Source: an uncultured Blastocatellia bacterium (GTDB lineage Bacteria; Acidobacteriota; Blastocatellia; Pyrinomonadales; Pyrinomonadaceae). From it: a stretch of 64,000 nt of DNA. The stretch covers positions 1 through 64,000 of the forward strand of contig CAMLLD010000026.1 in assembly GCA_946480785.1 (NCBI GenBank). Direction: 5' to 3'. Below, in pieces: positions 18,701 through 25,577 of the stretch. The translations under genes and the position numbers were made by a program. The number at the start of each line of letters is the position of its first letter. Position 1 is the stretch's first letter. A model generated the notes under the pieces. It had not been told where the DNA came from. It was given only the letters and a program-made list of their open reading frames with translations, and ran no database searches.

Positions 18701-18828
18701 CCGTCGGCAACATGGCCTCACCTTACTTCTTGAAATCCGCTTCGGCTTCAAATAACTTCTTCTTCGGCCAGGGCAGCGGCTCCGGCGGCAATCGCACCAT
18801 CACCTTGAGACTCAGGCTGGGTTTCTGA
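15727..18828 (+). CDS. Large TonB-dependent receptor-like outer membrane protein with Pro/Ala-rich insertions
   Basis: The 1,033-residue product has a signal peptide (MLRCALLLCVLAMPVPAQ). A carboxypeptidase-regulatory domain lies at about 20-105 (GMVKGTVTDQLDSLVVGATVTLRN...HLAPGTYTLKVIAPGFNVFEEK). A plug-like region (about 125-215) and a barrel end in GNRTITLRLRLGF with C-terminal Phe. Two low-complexity tracts interrupt the barrel: about 55 residues rich in PAKP/PAPV/TATT near residue 580-635, and a second (PAKPPAKPPVQRPY) near 955. Such tracts normally sit in surface loops or long turns. There is no partner operon. The substrate is unknown. Confidence 0.85.
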   Translation: MLRCALLLCVLAMPVPAQQTNGMVKGTVTDQLDSLVVGATVTLRNANEVVVSAKTNSAGVYEFKHLAPGTYTLKVIAPGFNVFEEKSVNVRARETTTVNAQLDVAFEEQQVVVDDRNISTDADNNAGAVVLRGRDLEALPNDPQALLAALQSLAGPVDPEAGGPQIKVDGFSNGQLPPKEAIREVRVNNNPFSAENEFPGFGGIEIFTQPGADKWHGGIAFDFNDESLNSRNPYTTRRAPYQQRAYSFNLSGPIKPKRASFSVFFNRYLSDANSVVNATVLDDATLKPVTLNQSFITPEKTNYGNGRIDFKINKQHTLVGRFSYNGSTQDLQGIGGFALPSRAYGGRRTNFVVQLTETAMLNEKTVNETRFQWIRSRFKQTSTDDGFALNVQDSFFGGGSQVGASSNTQQRFELQNFTSWTKGNHFLKVGARLRHSHIDSVSPGNFGGTYTFAGGLGPKLDANDQPVLGPNNQPLLVEVSSLERYRRTLAFARAGMSPAAIRLLGGGATQFSIAGGIPEAEVKQTDVSFYLQDEWKVRPNFTLSPGLRYENQNNIDNNFDFAPRLAFAWSPNFGGKKAAPAPVKPAAPADSSAATPAKPVTPAKPATPTATTAATTPAAAAPPPGPPKTVFRGAAGLFYNRVSEDLTLQSIRFDGVHQQQYVVTDPQVLNLFPAIPSIDQLSAFSQPQLRRDIADDFHTWRSLRVMFSVERLLPAKIRLSVTYFYGRTTRQMRATNINAPLGGTFILGQPDSGVRPLGSAAGNIFEYQSNGRSIGNTLSVNVNGNLKKLSFWGGLNLNKTRNTDSGTSGSPFDAYDFSHEWARTPYGSLLFAYGGNSYSAPHDISFNTFMLASSGVPFNITTGRDTNGDTIFSERPAFATDLNKPGVVITPLGAFDPTPVPGQTIIPRNFGRGPGFMLVSLNVAKTWKFGKAIEPKSPPPGGPTTTNAGSAATTAGNAPAKPPAKPPVQRPYSLTFSISVNNLFNRNNQGSPVGNMASPYFLKSASASNNFFFGQGSGSGGNRTITLRLRLGF

Positions 18829-18852
18829 CCGCGCCTGAAGACTGGTCCAAAC

Positions 18853-19143
18853 ATGCTGACACATATCGTGGTCTGGAAGTATCGTGTTGACGTCGAACAG
18901 TCTGCGCGCGAAGAGCACGTGAATCGATTGCGCGCGCTCGCGTCGCTGGTTCCCGAAGTGCAAACACTCGCAGTCGGCTCTGACACGTTGTTTCTGCCGC
19001 GCTCGTACCACACCGGTCTCGTCGCGACGTTCGCCGATCGTGCCGGGCTCGACGCTTACACCGATCATCCCGAGCACCTTAAAGTCGTTGCGTTTGGCCG
19101 AACGATCAGCGAGCACGTCGCGTCAGTTGATTTCGTCGATTAG
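18853..19143 (+). CDS. Dabb family (stress-responsive A/B barrel) protein
   Basis: The 96-residue product begins MLTHIVVWKYR and contains LRALASLVPEVQTLAVGSD and HTGLVATFADRAGLDAYTDHPEHLKVV...VDFVD. This is the standard Dabb ferredoxin-like dimer layout, and its length is the normal family length. Dabb proteins are small dimeric barrels with varied or unknown roles, and the substrate cannot be assigned. It is 24 bases after the receptor gene and 6 bases before the PHP-domain gene, so co-transcription with the latter is likely. Confidence 0.8.
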   Translation: MLTHIVVWKYRVDVEQSAREEHVNRLRALASLVPEVQTLAVGSDTLFLPRSYHTGLVATFADRAGLDAYTDHPEHLKVVAFGRTISEHVASVDFVD

Positions 19144-19149
19144 AAAATC

Positions 19150-20283
19150 GTGTTCAAGAAGCTCGCGATCGCGTGTGTTGTCCTGCTCCTGCTGAGCCAG
19201 GTTCCTTTTGTCTACCGGCGCTACAAACTCCGCAAGCTGAGCGCCGCAATCAACCAGATCAACTCCCAACGAACTGCGCCCGCAACGTCACCGCAGTGGT
19301 CCGAGTACAAAGGCGTGATCCACGTCCACTCTTTTCTCGGCGGCCACAGCTCCGGCACGTTCTCCGACATCATCGCCGCCGCACAAGCCAACCAACTCGA
19401 CTTCGTAGTCATGACCGAGCACACCGAAAAAGATTTCGACACCGCGGCCATGACTCTGAAAGACCGTCACGCGGGTGTGCTTTTCATCAACGGCAACGAG
19501 ACGGCCGCGGCAAACGGCGACCGCCTGCTGACACTGCCGGACAACATCGCGATCGCCGCGTATCCCGAAGACCTCAAAAACTGGGACACGCCGGGACTCA
19601 GCGGCGTCGAGGTCTACAACGTCTACACCAACACGCGCGGGGCGAATCCAATCACCGCCTTTTTCGACGTGCTCTGGTCGCATCGTGCTTATCCCGATCT
19701 GCTTTTCGGGCTCTATTACGAACGCCCGACGGAAAGTCTGAAGAAGTGGGACGAAGCGTTGGTCCATGCGCGGCTTACGGCCACGCCCGGCAACGACGCG
19801 CACGCGAACATCGGTTTGAATTTGCGAGACGGTGCGGGAAAAACTCTGGCCGGTATTCAACTCGATCCTTACTCAACAAGCTTCCGGCTCGTGCGTCTGC
19901 ACGTGCTCATCGACTCCAGCAAGACGCTGGACACAGCGCAACTCCTCGACGCCATCAAAGCCGGCCACTGCTTCATCGGCTTCGATCTCTTCGGCGACAC
20001 CACCGGTTTCAGATTCGAAGCGACAACCGCGACGGAAACCCGACCTCAAGGCGACGAGGTTCCGGTGCAAAACGACCTGCGCTTGCGAATCCAAACGCCG
20101 GTAGCAAGCCGCGTGGTGCTGCTCAAAAACGGCTCACCGATTCTGAACGAGACCGGTTTTACGACAAAGGAGTTTCCAATAACGGAGCGAGGCGTGTATC
20201 GCGTGGAAGTCTACTTACCGGAGGTCGAGCGGATCATCGGTGAAAAACCGTGGATCATTTCCAACCCGATTTACGTTCGTTGA
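19150..20283 (+). CDS. PHP-domain metal-dependent phosphoesterase-like protein, membrane-anchored
   Basis: The 377-residue product starts at GTG (19150). An N-terminal hydrophobic anchor (MFKKLAIACVVLLLLSQVPF) leads into a PHP domain: YKGVIHVHSFLGGHSSGT supplies the HxH pair, DFVVMTEHTEKDF the next histidine and FINGNETAAANGD the Glu. A later TPGNDAHANIG adds Asp/His ligands. PHP domains bind two or three metals and hydrolyse phosphoesters. The C-terminal 110 residues look like a beta-sandwich (RPQGDEVPVQNDLRLRIQTPVASRVVLLKNG). A periplasmic location is inferred from the anchor. The substrate is unknown. Confidence 0.75.
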   Translation: MFKKLAIACVVLLLLSQVPFVYRRYKLRKLSAAINQINSQRTAPATSPQWSEYKGVIHVHSFLGGHSSGTFSDIIAAAQANQLDFVVMTEHTEKDFDTAAMTLKDRHAGVLFINGNETAAANGDRLLTLPDNIAIAAYPEDLKNWDTPGLSGVEVYNVYTNTRGANPITAFFDVLWSHRAYPDLLFGLYYERPTESLKKWDEALVHARLTATPGNDAHANIGLNLRDGAGKTLAGIQLDPYSTSFRLVRLHVLIDSSKTLDTAQLLDAIKAGHCFIGFDLFGDTTGFRFEATTATETRPQGDEVPVQNDLRLRIQTPVASRVVLLKNGSPILNETGFTTKEFPITERGVYRVEVYLPEVERIIGEKPWIISNPIYVR

Positions 20284-20345
20284 CTTTAAAACGGCTGCGC
20301 CCCACCGGGTGCCCTGCTAGCGGCCCTGTGGGGCGACAAACCATC

Positions 20346-20371
20346 GCCGGAAAGCTCCGGCTTATTCATTT
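20346..20371 (+). terminator. Probable intrinsic terminator after the PHP-domain gene
   Basis: GCCGGA-aagc-TCCGGC forms a six-pair hairpin followed by the T-rich stretch TTATTCATT. A second short inverted repeat, CCCCAC/GTGGGG, lies upstream at about 20300-20333. The U-tract is imperfect, so termination is probable, not certain. Confidence 0.5.
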
Positions 20372-20485
20372 GGAAGCGGTGCGTACGTTCACCGGAGTAC
20401 TGTGGGGATCTAGTGTTTGATCCCACGCTCCCTTAGCCCTCGTATGGTGGGGTTGAGGGAGACAGCCTTCCACACACTGTTTTTT
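20372..20485 (+). ncRNA. Candidate structured RNA: three hairpins closed by an outer stem, then T6
   Basis: The rest of the 301-base gap 20284-20584 contains a compact set of inverted repeats. They are GGAAG 20372-20376 with CTTCC 20467-20471 (outer stem); CGGTG-8 nt-CACCG at 20377-20394; GTGGGGATC 20402-20410 with GATCCCAC 20419-20426; and CTCCCT 20428-20433 with AGGGAG 20456-20461, extended by GCCC/GGGT. Six T follow at 20480-20485. The layout is a cloverleaf-like multi-branch RNA. It has no tRNA sequence features, no SRP GGAAG..AGCAGC core and no RNase P motif. Existence is inferred only from pairing. Confidence 0.35.
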
Positions 20486-20569
20486 CAAGTTCGTCCAGTC
20501 TAGGCATGGCCCCACTACCTGTCAAGATTCAGCTTGACCGAATGTGATCCGTACAAACTCACATTCGTT

Positions 20570-20575
20570 TAGAAT
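20570..20575 (+). promoter_or_regulatory. -10-like TAGAAT next to the glycosylase start codon
   Basis: TAGAAT ends nine bases before the ATG at 20585 and no Shine-Dalgarno sequence intervenes. No convincing -35 box is placed correctly; TTGACC lies further upstream. The arrangement resembles the leaderless layout at 8531 and 22835. Confidence 0.3.
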
Positions 20576-20584
20576 GCCCACCTA

Positions 20585-21463
20585 ATGGAAATCAAAATCC
20601 GCACGCCACAGAATTTCAACTTCAAGCGAACTGTCATCAGCCACGGCTGGTACGGCCTGCCTCCCTTCTCGCTGGACTCCGAAAAGTGGCTGCTCACGCG
20701 CGTCATCGATCTCGCCCCCAAACCGCCCGTCACGATCGTGATGGCCGGACGCAAAGGCCACGTGCGGGTCACAACTTCGCGCTCGCTCAACGAACGCGAG
20801 ACAGCGAAAGTCACGCGTGACGCGCGTCACATGCTGCGCCTCGACGACGACCTCGAACAGTTCTATCTCGCGACCGGAGCCGACGCGGAGTTTGGCTGGA
20901 TCGCGACGCAGGGCGCCGGCCGCCTGTTGCGTTCGCCCACAGTCTACGAAGACCTCGTGAAGATGATCTGCACGACGAATTGTTCGTGGGCGTTGACCGT
21001 GAAAATGGTCACCGGACTGGTCGAGAACCTGGGCCGCGAAAGCGACGACCAGCGCCGTTCGTTTCCCACTCCGGAAGCGATGGCCGCGATGCCGCTGAGG
21101 TTTTTTGTCGACGAGGTTCGCGCCGGTTATCGCGCGTCGTATTTGAAGGAACTCGCCGAGCGGGTGGCGTCGGGTGAACTCAACGTAGAGGAATGGCTGA
21201 CGAGTCCGCTTTCAACCGCCGAACTCACGAAACAGATGAAAGGCGTTAAAGGCGTAGGGCCATACGCGGCGGAAAATCTGTTGAAGTTGTTGGGACGTTA
21301 CGACGGGCTCGCGCTCGACTCATGGACTCGCGCGCGGTTCTACAAGATCAGAAACAGCGGCCGGAAAGCAAACGACAAAAAGATCGCGCGCTACTACTCA
21401 CGCTTCAACGAATGGCGCGGTCTTGCGCTCTGGTGCGATGTCACCCGCGACTGGCTGGATTGA
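20585..21463 (+). CDS. HhH-GPD DNA glycosylase (AlkA/OGG1-like fold), monofunctional
   Basis: The 292-residue product has an N-terminal TATA-like beta domain (MEIKIRTPQNFNFKRTVISHGWYGLPPF...) and a helical domain with MICTTNCSWALTVKMVTGLVENLG. The helix-hairpin-helix reads MKGVKGVGPYAAENLLKLLGRYDGLALDSW. The Asp in LALDSW is the expected catalytic aspartate. The position that holds Lys in OGG1 and other bifunctional glycosylases (GTKVA) is Tyr here (GPYAA), so no lyase activity is expected. The lesion it removes is unknown; 3-methyladenine-type bases are most likely. It is a single gene. Confidence 0.8.
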   Translation: MEIKIRTPQNFNFKRTVISHGWYGLPPFSLDSEKWLLTRVIDLAPKPPVTIVMAGRKGHVRVTTSRSLNERETAKVTRDARHMLRLDDDLEQFYLATGADAEFGWIATQGAGRLLRSPTVYEDLVKMICTTNCSWALTVKMVTGLVENLGRESDDQRRSFPTPEAMAAMPLRFFVDEVRAGYRASYLKELAERVASGELNVEEWLTSPLSTAELTKQMKGVKGVGPYAAENLLKLLGRYDGLALDSWTRARFYKIRNSGRKANDKKIARYYSRFNEWRGLALWCDVTRDWLD

Positions 21464-21465
21464 AA

Positions 21466-21508
21466 CCACAGATTACACAGATCAAAAAGCGATCTGTGTA
21501 ATCTGTGG
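21466..21508. terminator. Perfect 18-bp palindrome between convergent genes, likely bidirectional terminator
   Basis: CCACAGATTACACAGATC (21466-21483) and its exact reverse complement (21491-21508) flank a seven-base loop, starting just after the glycosylase stop and ending before the stop of the opposing gene. The ACACAGAT wording is that of a palindromic repeat seen at gene ends in many bacteria. A related element lies at 46580-46660. No strong U-tract follows on either strand. Confidence 0.6.
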
Positions 21509-21520
21509 ATGACCGTGTCT

Positions 21521-22081
21521 CTACTTATTGAAAACCAGCGTGGAGTCCTGCGGGCCGCGCGGGCTTTCGCTATGCCGAGTCACTGTCAATGTCTTGCCGT
21601 CGGCTGAGAGCTGCAGTTTCTCAGTCGTGGTCGCGGTGACCTCACCGTTTGGTCCTTCAAAAGTCGACTTGCTCGACAGCTCCAGCGTCTTGCCGTCACC
21701 GGATACCGTCGCCTTGCGAGCGACTTTTCCTCGTCCACCCATGTCGGCGGAAGTTTCACTGCCGTCGAGATTGAACGTTCTTGGACCACCGAAGCCGCCC
21801 ATGCCGCGGCCCTGACCACCACCACCGGCCGGGCGATCGCCACCACCCATGTTTGCGGGGGGATTACCGCCGGTGACCTTCTCTTCGATCGTGATCTCTT
21901 TATCGGTTTGCGTGATCACCCACGAAACGCTTTCGGCGTTTTGCAGGCGCGGATTGAGACCCTGGCTTTTGCTCTTATCAAGCGTCCAGGTGCCGCCGAA
22001 GTTCGCAGGCGCGGCAGCATGCACGGCCAGAGCGATTACAAGCGCGCTCATCATGCCAAGAGCGCAAAGCAACTTTCTCAT
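21521..22081 (-). CDS. Secreted lipocalin-like hypothetical protein with Gly-rich loop
   Basis: The 186-residue product has a signal peptide (MRKLLCALGMMSALVIALAVHAAA) and an AAGGAGAT ribosome site. The mature part opens with FGGTWTLDKSKS, the sequence that starts many small secreted acidobacterial beta-barrel proteins. It alternates beta-strands (VSWVITQTDKEITIEEKV...KTLELSSKSTF...KTLTVTRHSE). A Gly-rich segment (NMGGGDRPAGGGGQGRGMGG) interrupts the barrel at about 78-98. Ligand and function are unknown. It is a single gene, convergent with the glycosylase. Confidence 0.7.
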   Translation of the reverse strand: MRKLLCALGMMSALVIALAVHAAAPANFGGTWTLDKSKSQGLNPRLQNAESVSWVITQTDKEITIEEKVTGGNPPANMGGGDRPAGGGGQGRGMGGFGGPRTFNLDGSETSADMGGRGKVARKATVSGDGKTLELSSKSTFEGPNGEVTATTTEKLQLSADGKTLTVTRHSESPRGPQDSTLVFNK

Positions 22082-22360
22082 TCAAGATCTCCTTACTATC
22101 AGTGGGATTGTCCAAATAATTGACGAATGCGCCGCAGTCTAACAAATGAGCAAACGAAAAACTGTAAGGAACTGCAAAGAATTGTAAAGAGAAGGTAAAG
22201 AATTACGCTGCGGAACCTTTGCTTGAAGCAGCGCGTACGAACGAGGTCTTTGAAAAACTAATCGAGTTCATTTTCTGTCATAAGCAAACTCCGAGTGGTG
22301 TTTAGTTCGCAGGAGGAGCTCGAGAACAAGTTAGCTAACTAAATCCCAAGGAGAGTGGTA

Positions 22361-22735
22361 ATGAAGTCAATCATGAATCGAATGCTGGTCGTTTTAATGG
22401 TCGGGGCCCTGACGAGTGTTGTGGCGCTGGCCAAAGTGCAGAAGCACAGAGTCACCTTTGATAACGACATCAAGGTGAATGGGTCGCTGGTGAAGAAAGG
22501 AACCTACGACGTCAAGTTTGACGATCAAACTGGTCAACTGACGATCGCGAAGGATGGAAAAGTTATCGCCCAGGCAATGGCCAAGCTCGAGCCGCGCGCG
22601 AAGAAAGCGAACGATTTTCAACTGCGTTCGAACGGCAGCGGTGACGACACTCATCTCGTCGGCGTGACCTTCGGTGGTTCCGACAAAGACGTTGTGATCA
22701 GCAACAGCGGCGCAACAACCACGGGTAGCAACTAA
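22361..22735 (+). CDS. Small secreted hypothetical protein of an acidobacterial family
   Basis: I start this 124-residue product at ATG 22361 because AAGGAG (22348-22353) is seven bases upstream; a GTG at 22355 is too close to it. It has a signal peptide (MKSIMNRMLVVLMVGALTSVVALA). The body HRVTFDNDIKVNGSLVKKGTYDVKFDDQTGQLTIAKDGKVIA is one beta-rich domain that I recall from small secreted acidobacterial proteins, without a known role. The 273-base gap upstream holds A- and G-rich GTAAAG-type repeats (about 22165-22205) but no convincing promoter. Confidence 0.7.
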   Translation: MKSIMNRMLVVLMVGALTSVVALAKVQKHRVTFDNDIKVNGSLVKKGTYDVKFDDQTGQLTIAKDGKVIAQAMAKLEPRAKKANDFQLRSNGSGDDTHLVGVTFGGSDKDVVISNSGATTTGSN

Positions 22736-22768
22736 CAAGAGTTTCTCTGAACGGCTGCAATCCCCTCT

Positions 22769-22808
22769 TACGCCTCGAGGCTCGCCCGCTTCGAGGCGTA
22801 GTTGTTTT
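22769..22808 (+). terminator. Strong intrinsic terminator
   Basis: TACGCCTCGA (22769-22778) and TCGAGGCGTA (22791-22800) form a perfect ten-pair stem with a 12-base loop, followed by GTTGTTTT. It closes the small secreted protein gene and lies 27 bases upstream of the aldo/keto reductase start codon. Confidence 0.75.
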
Positions 22809-22821
22809 CCCGTCACTGATC

Positions 22822-22827
22822 TAATAT
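22822..22827 (+). promoter_or_regulatory. -10 box TAATAT seven bases before the reductase ATG
   Basis: TAATAT ends seven bases before the ATG at 22835, so a transcript would begin at or beside the start codon. No Shine-Dalgarno sequence is present. A TTGTTT lies upstream but with a short 14-base spacer. This is a second candidate for leaderless expression. Confidence 0.35.
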
Positions 22828-22834
22828 CTCTCCC

Positions 22835-23827
22835 ATGAGATACAGAAGGTTTGGGCGCACGGGTTGGGAAGTTGGGGAGATCGGCTATGGCATGTGGGGG
22901 ATGGCCAGTTGGTCCAACTCCGACGACGAAGAATCGCTGCGCTCGCTGCAAGTTTCGATAGATCACGGCTGCAATTTTTTCGATACTGCGTACGCTTACG
23001 GCGAAGGCCACAGCGAGGGACTGCTCGGCCAAACCGTTCGCGCCAATCCCGACAAACGTCTCTACACCGCGACGAAGATCCCACCCAAGACGCGTCAGTG
23101 GCCGGCCACGGAAGATTCCAAGCTGCAGGACACTTATCCACCGGATTACGTGGAAGAGTATGTGCATCGCAGTCTGGAGAACGCGCAGTTGGACCAGTTT
23201 GATCTGATGCAGTTCCACACCTGGAACGACGAGTGGATGCGTGACGATCGCTGGTTCTACAAGCTCGACGATCTGCGCAGTCAGAAATTGATCAATGCGA
23301 TCGGGATCAGCATCAATCGCTGGGAGCCGTGGAACGGCGTGCGCGCGGTGCGCAGCGGGCAGATCGACGCGGTGCAGGTGATCTACAACATCTTCGATCA
23401 GAATCCGGAAGATGAGTTGTTTCCGGCGTGTCGTGAGATGGATGTGGCGGTGATTGCGCGCGTGCCGTTTGACGAAGGAACGTTGACGGGCACGTTGACG
23501 AAGGAGAGCAAGTGGCCCGAAGGTGATTGGCGCAACACTTACTTCGTGCCCGAGAACTTGATCCCGAGCGTGGAACGAGCGGATGCGATCAAGAAGCTGC
23601 TCGAAGAGTGGAACCGCGAACACGAGACGCACATCACGATGCCGGAGCTCGCGTTGCGCTTCATACTCGCGAATGAAGACGTGAGTACGATCATTCCCGG
23701 GATGCGCAAGTTGTCACACGTGGAGTCGAACATCGCGGCGAGTGATGCTGGACCATTGCCGCGTGAGTTACAGGAGAAGTTGCGGACGTTTCGCTGGGTG
23801 CGCAAGCCGACGCCGTGGTCACAGTAA
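22835..23827 (+). CDS. Aldo/keto reductase
   Basis: The 330-residue NAD(P)H-dependent oxidoreductase begins MRYRRFGRTGWEVGEIGYGMWGM. The catalytic tetrad can be placed: Asp and Tyr in FFDTAYAYGEGHSE, Lys in YTATKIPPK and His in DLMQFHTWND. The C-terminal cofactor motif is IIPGMRKLSHVESNIAAS. Length and motif order fit the (beta/alpha)8 AKR family. Substrate unknown. It is a single gene between a terminator and the DinB-like gene. Confidence 0.85.
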   Translation: MRYRRFGRTGWEVGEIGYGMWGMASWSNSDDEESLRSLQVSIDHGCNFFDTAYAYGEGHSEGLLGQTVRANPDKRLYTATKIPPKTRQWPATEDSKLQDTYPPDYVEEYVHRSLENAQLDQFDLMQFHTWNDEWMRDDRWFYKLDDLRSQKLINAIGISINRWEPWNGVRAVRSGQIDAVQVIYNIFDQNPEDELFPACREMDVAVIARVPFDEGTLTGTLTKESKWPEGDWRNTYFVPENLIPSVERADAIKKLLEEWNREHETHITMPELALRFILANEDVSTIIPGMRKLSHVESNIAASDAGPLPRELQEKLRTFRWVRKPTPWSQ

Positions 23828-23880
23828 GGACGGCGTCATCACTCTAAGATCCATAAGATCCCCCTCTTAACGACGTCACG

Positions 23881-24390
23881 ATGTCAGCTCTCGACGCTGA
23901 ATCTCTGATCGCCGCGTGGCGCACTAACAACCGCGTCACGACCTATCTGATCGAAAACCTGCCGGCCGAGTTGTGGTCCATGGACGTTCCCGGCGTGCCG
24001 CGCCGCACGATTCGCACGATCGCCGCGCACCTGCACAACTCGCGTTGCGCTTGGATCAAATCGCTCGGCGCACGCCACGGGATCGCGACGCCGAGTCGCG
24101 TCGATCTCCGGACAGTGCGTCCCGCAGAACTCTTACGCGCGCTTTCGCGGAGCAGCGAAGGCATCATCGCCCTGATTCGTCTCGGCGCTGAACGCGGCGG
24201 CTCAGTCCCGCCGGCGCACTGGCAAAACTTTCCCACCGATCTCGTTCACTTTCTCAACTACTTCGTCGCCCACGAAGCCCACCACCGCGGTCAACTGATC
24301 TTGATCGCGCGCCAACTCGGCCACCGCCTGCCGCGCGAAGTTGTCGATGGCCTGTGGCAATGGAAGATCCGCGCGCGCGCGCGTAGTTAG
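23881..24390 (+). CDS. DinB-like four-helix protein
   Basis: The 169-residue helical product has the DinB/YfiT metal-binding pattern: a His in IAAHLHNSRCAW and the pair in FVAHEAHHRGQLI near residue 135. This fold includes DNA-damage-induced DinB proteins and thiol-dependent transferases (DUF664, mycothiol/bacillithiol S-transferases). Which activity applies is not visible. It is the last gene before the compositionally distinct block. Confidence 0.75.
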   Translation: MSALDAESLIAAWRTNNRVTTYLIENLPAELWSMDVPGVPRRTIRTIAAHLHNSRCAWIKSLGARHGIATPSRVDLRTVRPAELLRALSRSSEGIIALIRLGAERGGSVPPAHWQNFPTDLVHFLNYFVAHEAHHRGQLILIARQLGHRLPREVVDGLWQWKIRARARS

Positions 24391-24452
24391 GAAGCTCAGT
24401 GGGGCAATACTCCCCATCTCGCAGTAATAGTTATTGAATCTAAGTCGCGGAA

Positions 24453-24481
24453 TTGACAGTGCTGCGGGCAGGTGTTACACA
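24453..24481 (+). promoter_or_regulatory. Promoter of the Crp/Fnr-type gene
   Basis: TTGACA (24453-24458), 17 bases, TACACA (24476-24481). It is the only good promoter in the 325-base gap 24391-24715. The leader would be about 230 bases and includes the inverted repeat at 24584-24615. Confidence 0.5.
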
Positions 24482-24583
24482 GTCTTCATCTCGGATATTT
24501 GAAGTACGCTAAAAAGAAATCACTTCCTCCTCCGCTGCTCTGCGCTGTCGCTGGTCTCATCTCAGACAGCCGAAGTGATAAAC

Positions 24584-24615
24584 CCCAAAAAGTTACGAAG
24601 CGACCGGTTTTTGGG
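24584..24615 (+). promoter_or_regulatory. Inverted repeat in the Crp/Fnr gene leader
   Basis: CCCAAAAA (24584-24591) and TTTTTGGG (24608-24615) are exact reverse complements separated by 16 bases. It could be a leader hairpin or a protein site; nothing else in the leader favours either. Confidence 0.35.
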
Positions 24616-24715
24616 CGACTCAGTCTGCAGACTCGCGCCCGCGATAGAAGTGTGTGGCTGACGTGTCCGGAGAAAACGGCGCGGGCAGCAAACTTAGTTA
24701 TCAAGGGGAAGATCT

Positions 24716-25441
24716 ATGCCTACGGCCCTCACGCAAACTGCTGCATTTAGAAATCGGATATTGGCAGGCCTGCCGCGCGAAAAATACCCTGAACTGTTTT
24801 CCAATCTTAAGCCCGTCGAACTGCATACGCAGGAGATCCTTTACCACGCGGAAGATGAAATGCGTTCTGTTTATTTCATTAACAACGGCATCGCTTCCCT
24901 GATGTCAATTACGAGCGAAGGCAATAGCATCGAGGTTGGTAATATCGGCAGAGAAGGAATAGTGGGTGTTCCGGTGCTGCTGACGCACCTCAAAACGCCT
25001 CATCAGGTAATGGTGCAAGTGCCCGGTGACGCATTCATGCTCAGCGCCGATCTTCTGAGACAGGAATTCAGCAAGGACGGCATCTTAAAAGATCGGCTTC
25101 TCTCCTATACTCACGTGCGTGCTACCTATATGTCCCAACTCGGTGTTTGCAATCACTTCCATACCGTCGATAAGCGGCTTTGCCGTTGGTTGCTGGTCAG
25201 CAGTCTCCAGATGCAATCACAAAGCTTTCGCATGACGCACGAATCACTTTCGCAAGTGCTGGGCACCGGTCGAACCGGCGTTACGATGGCGGCAAACAAA
25301 CTCCAAAAGGCAGGCTTACTCAAGTATCACCGCGGCGAAATTACGATTCTCGATCGCGCCGGTATGGAAAGCGCGTGCTGCGATTGCTATCAAATCACTA
25401 AAGAGCTCTTCGCCTCTTTATTCGGCTCTTCAATGTCCTAA
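24716..25441 (+). CDS. Crp/Fnr family transcriptional regulator
   Basis: The 241-residue product has an N-terminal cyclic-nucleotide-binding-like barrel at about 15-135 (ELHTQEILYHAEDEMRSVYFINNGIASLMSI...VGNIGREGIVGVPVLL). A dimer helix and a winged helix follow; the recognition region is MTHESLSQVLGTGRTGVTMAANKLQKAGLL. The cAMP phosphate-binding RxS motif is not evident and there is no Fnr-type N-terminal Cys cluster, though CCDC occurs near the C-terminus. The effector is therefore unknown. It has an AGGGGA ribosome site. It sits just upstream of the peptide cluster, with possible operator repeats in between. Confidence 0.85.
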   Translation: MPTALTQTAAFRNRILAGLPREKYPELFSNLKPVELHTQEILYHAEDEMRSVYFINNGIASLMSITSEGNSIEVGNIGREGIVGVPVLLTHLKTPHQVMVQVPGDAFMLSADLLRQEFSKDGILKDRLLSYTHVRATYMSQLGVCNHFHTVDKRLCRWLLVSSLQMQSQSFRMTHESLSQVLGTGRTGVTMAANKLQKAGLLKYHRGEITILDRAGMESACCDCYQITKELFASLFGSSMS

Positions 25442-25476
25442 TCTCACGACCACTAAGCGCGAGTTATGGTCAGCGA

Positions 25477-25511
25477 GTGACGGTCACTCAGTGACGGTCA
25501 CGGAATGACGG
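25477..25511 (+). promoter_or_regulatory. Tandem operator-like repeats, 14-bp period
   Basis: Two exact 11-bp palindromes GTGAC-g-GTCAC lie at 25477-25487 and 25491-25501, and a third partial copy TGACGG starts at 25506, all in 14-base steps. They occupy the gap between the Crp/Fnr-type gene and the radical SAM gene. A regulator binding here would control the peptide operon. The spacing does not match a classical Crp site (TGTGA-N6-TCACA). Confidence 0.45.
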
Positions 25512-25577
25512 ACGGCTGAATCATTTTTTTCGTATCGTTTGCCACGTTCACTCATTGCTAAGCAGACTCGCCTCCCA

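Noticed and set aside
15950..18800. Two receptor genes as a duplicated transporter locus
   Set aside because: The 820- and 1,033-residue receptors share architecture but little obvious sequence; they are better seen as two members of a large family.
20284..20345. tRNA-like cloverleaf in the gap before the glycosylase gene
   Set aside because: No T-arm (GTTCRANYC), no anticodon-arm pattern and no CCA end are present.
22394..23632. Long minus-strand open frame (412 codons) across the small secreted gene and the aldo/keto reductase
   Set aside because: It is a shadow: the plus-strand frames have signal peptide, ribosome site, catalytic tetrad and a terminator between them, while the antisense product shows no domain.
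25477..25511. CRISPR or IS end for the tandem GTGACGGTCAC repeats
   Set aside because: Period is only 14 bases, there are no spacers, no cas genes and no transposase nearby.
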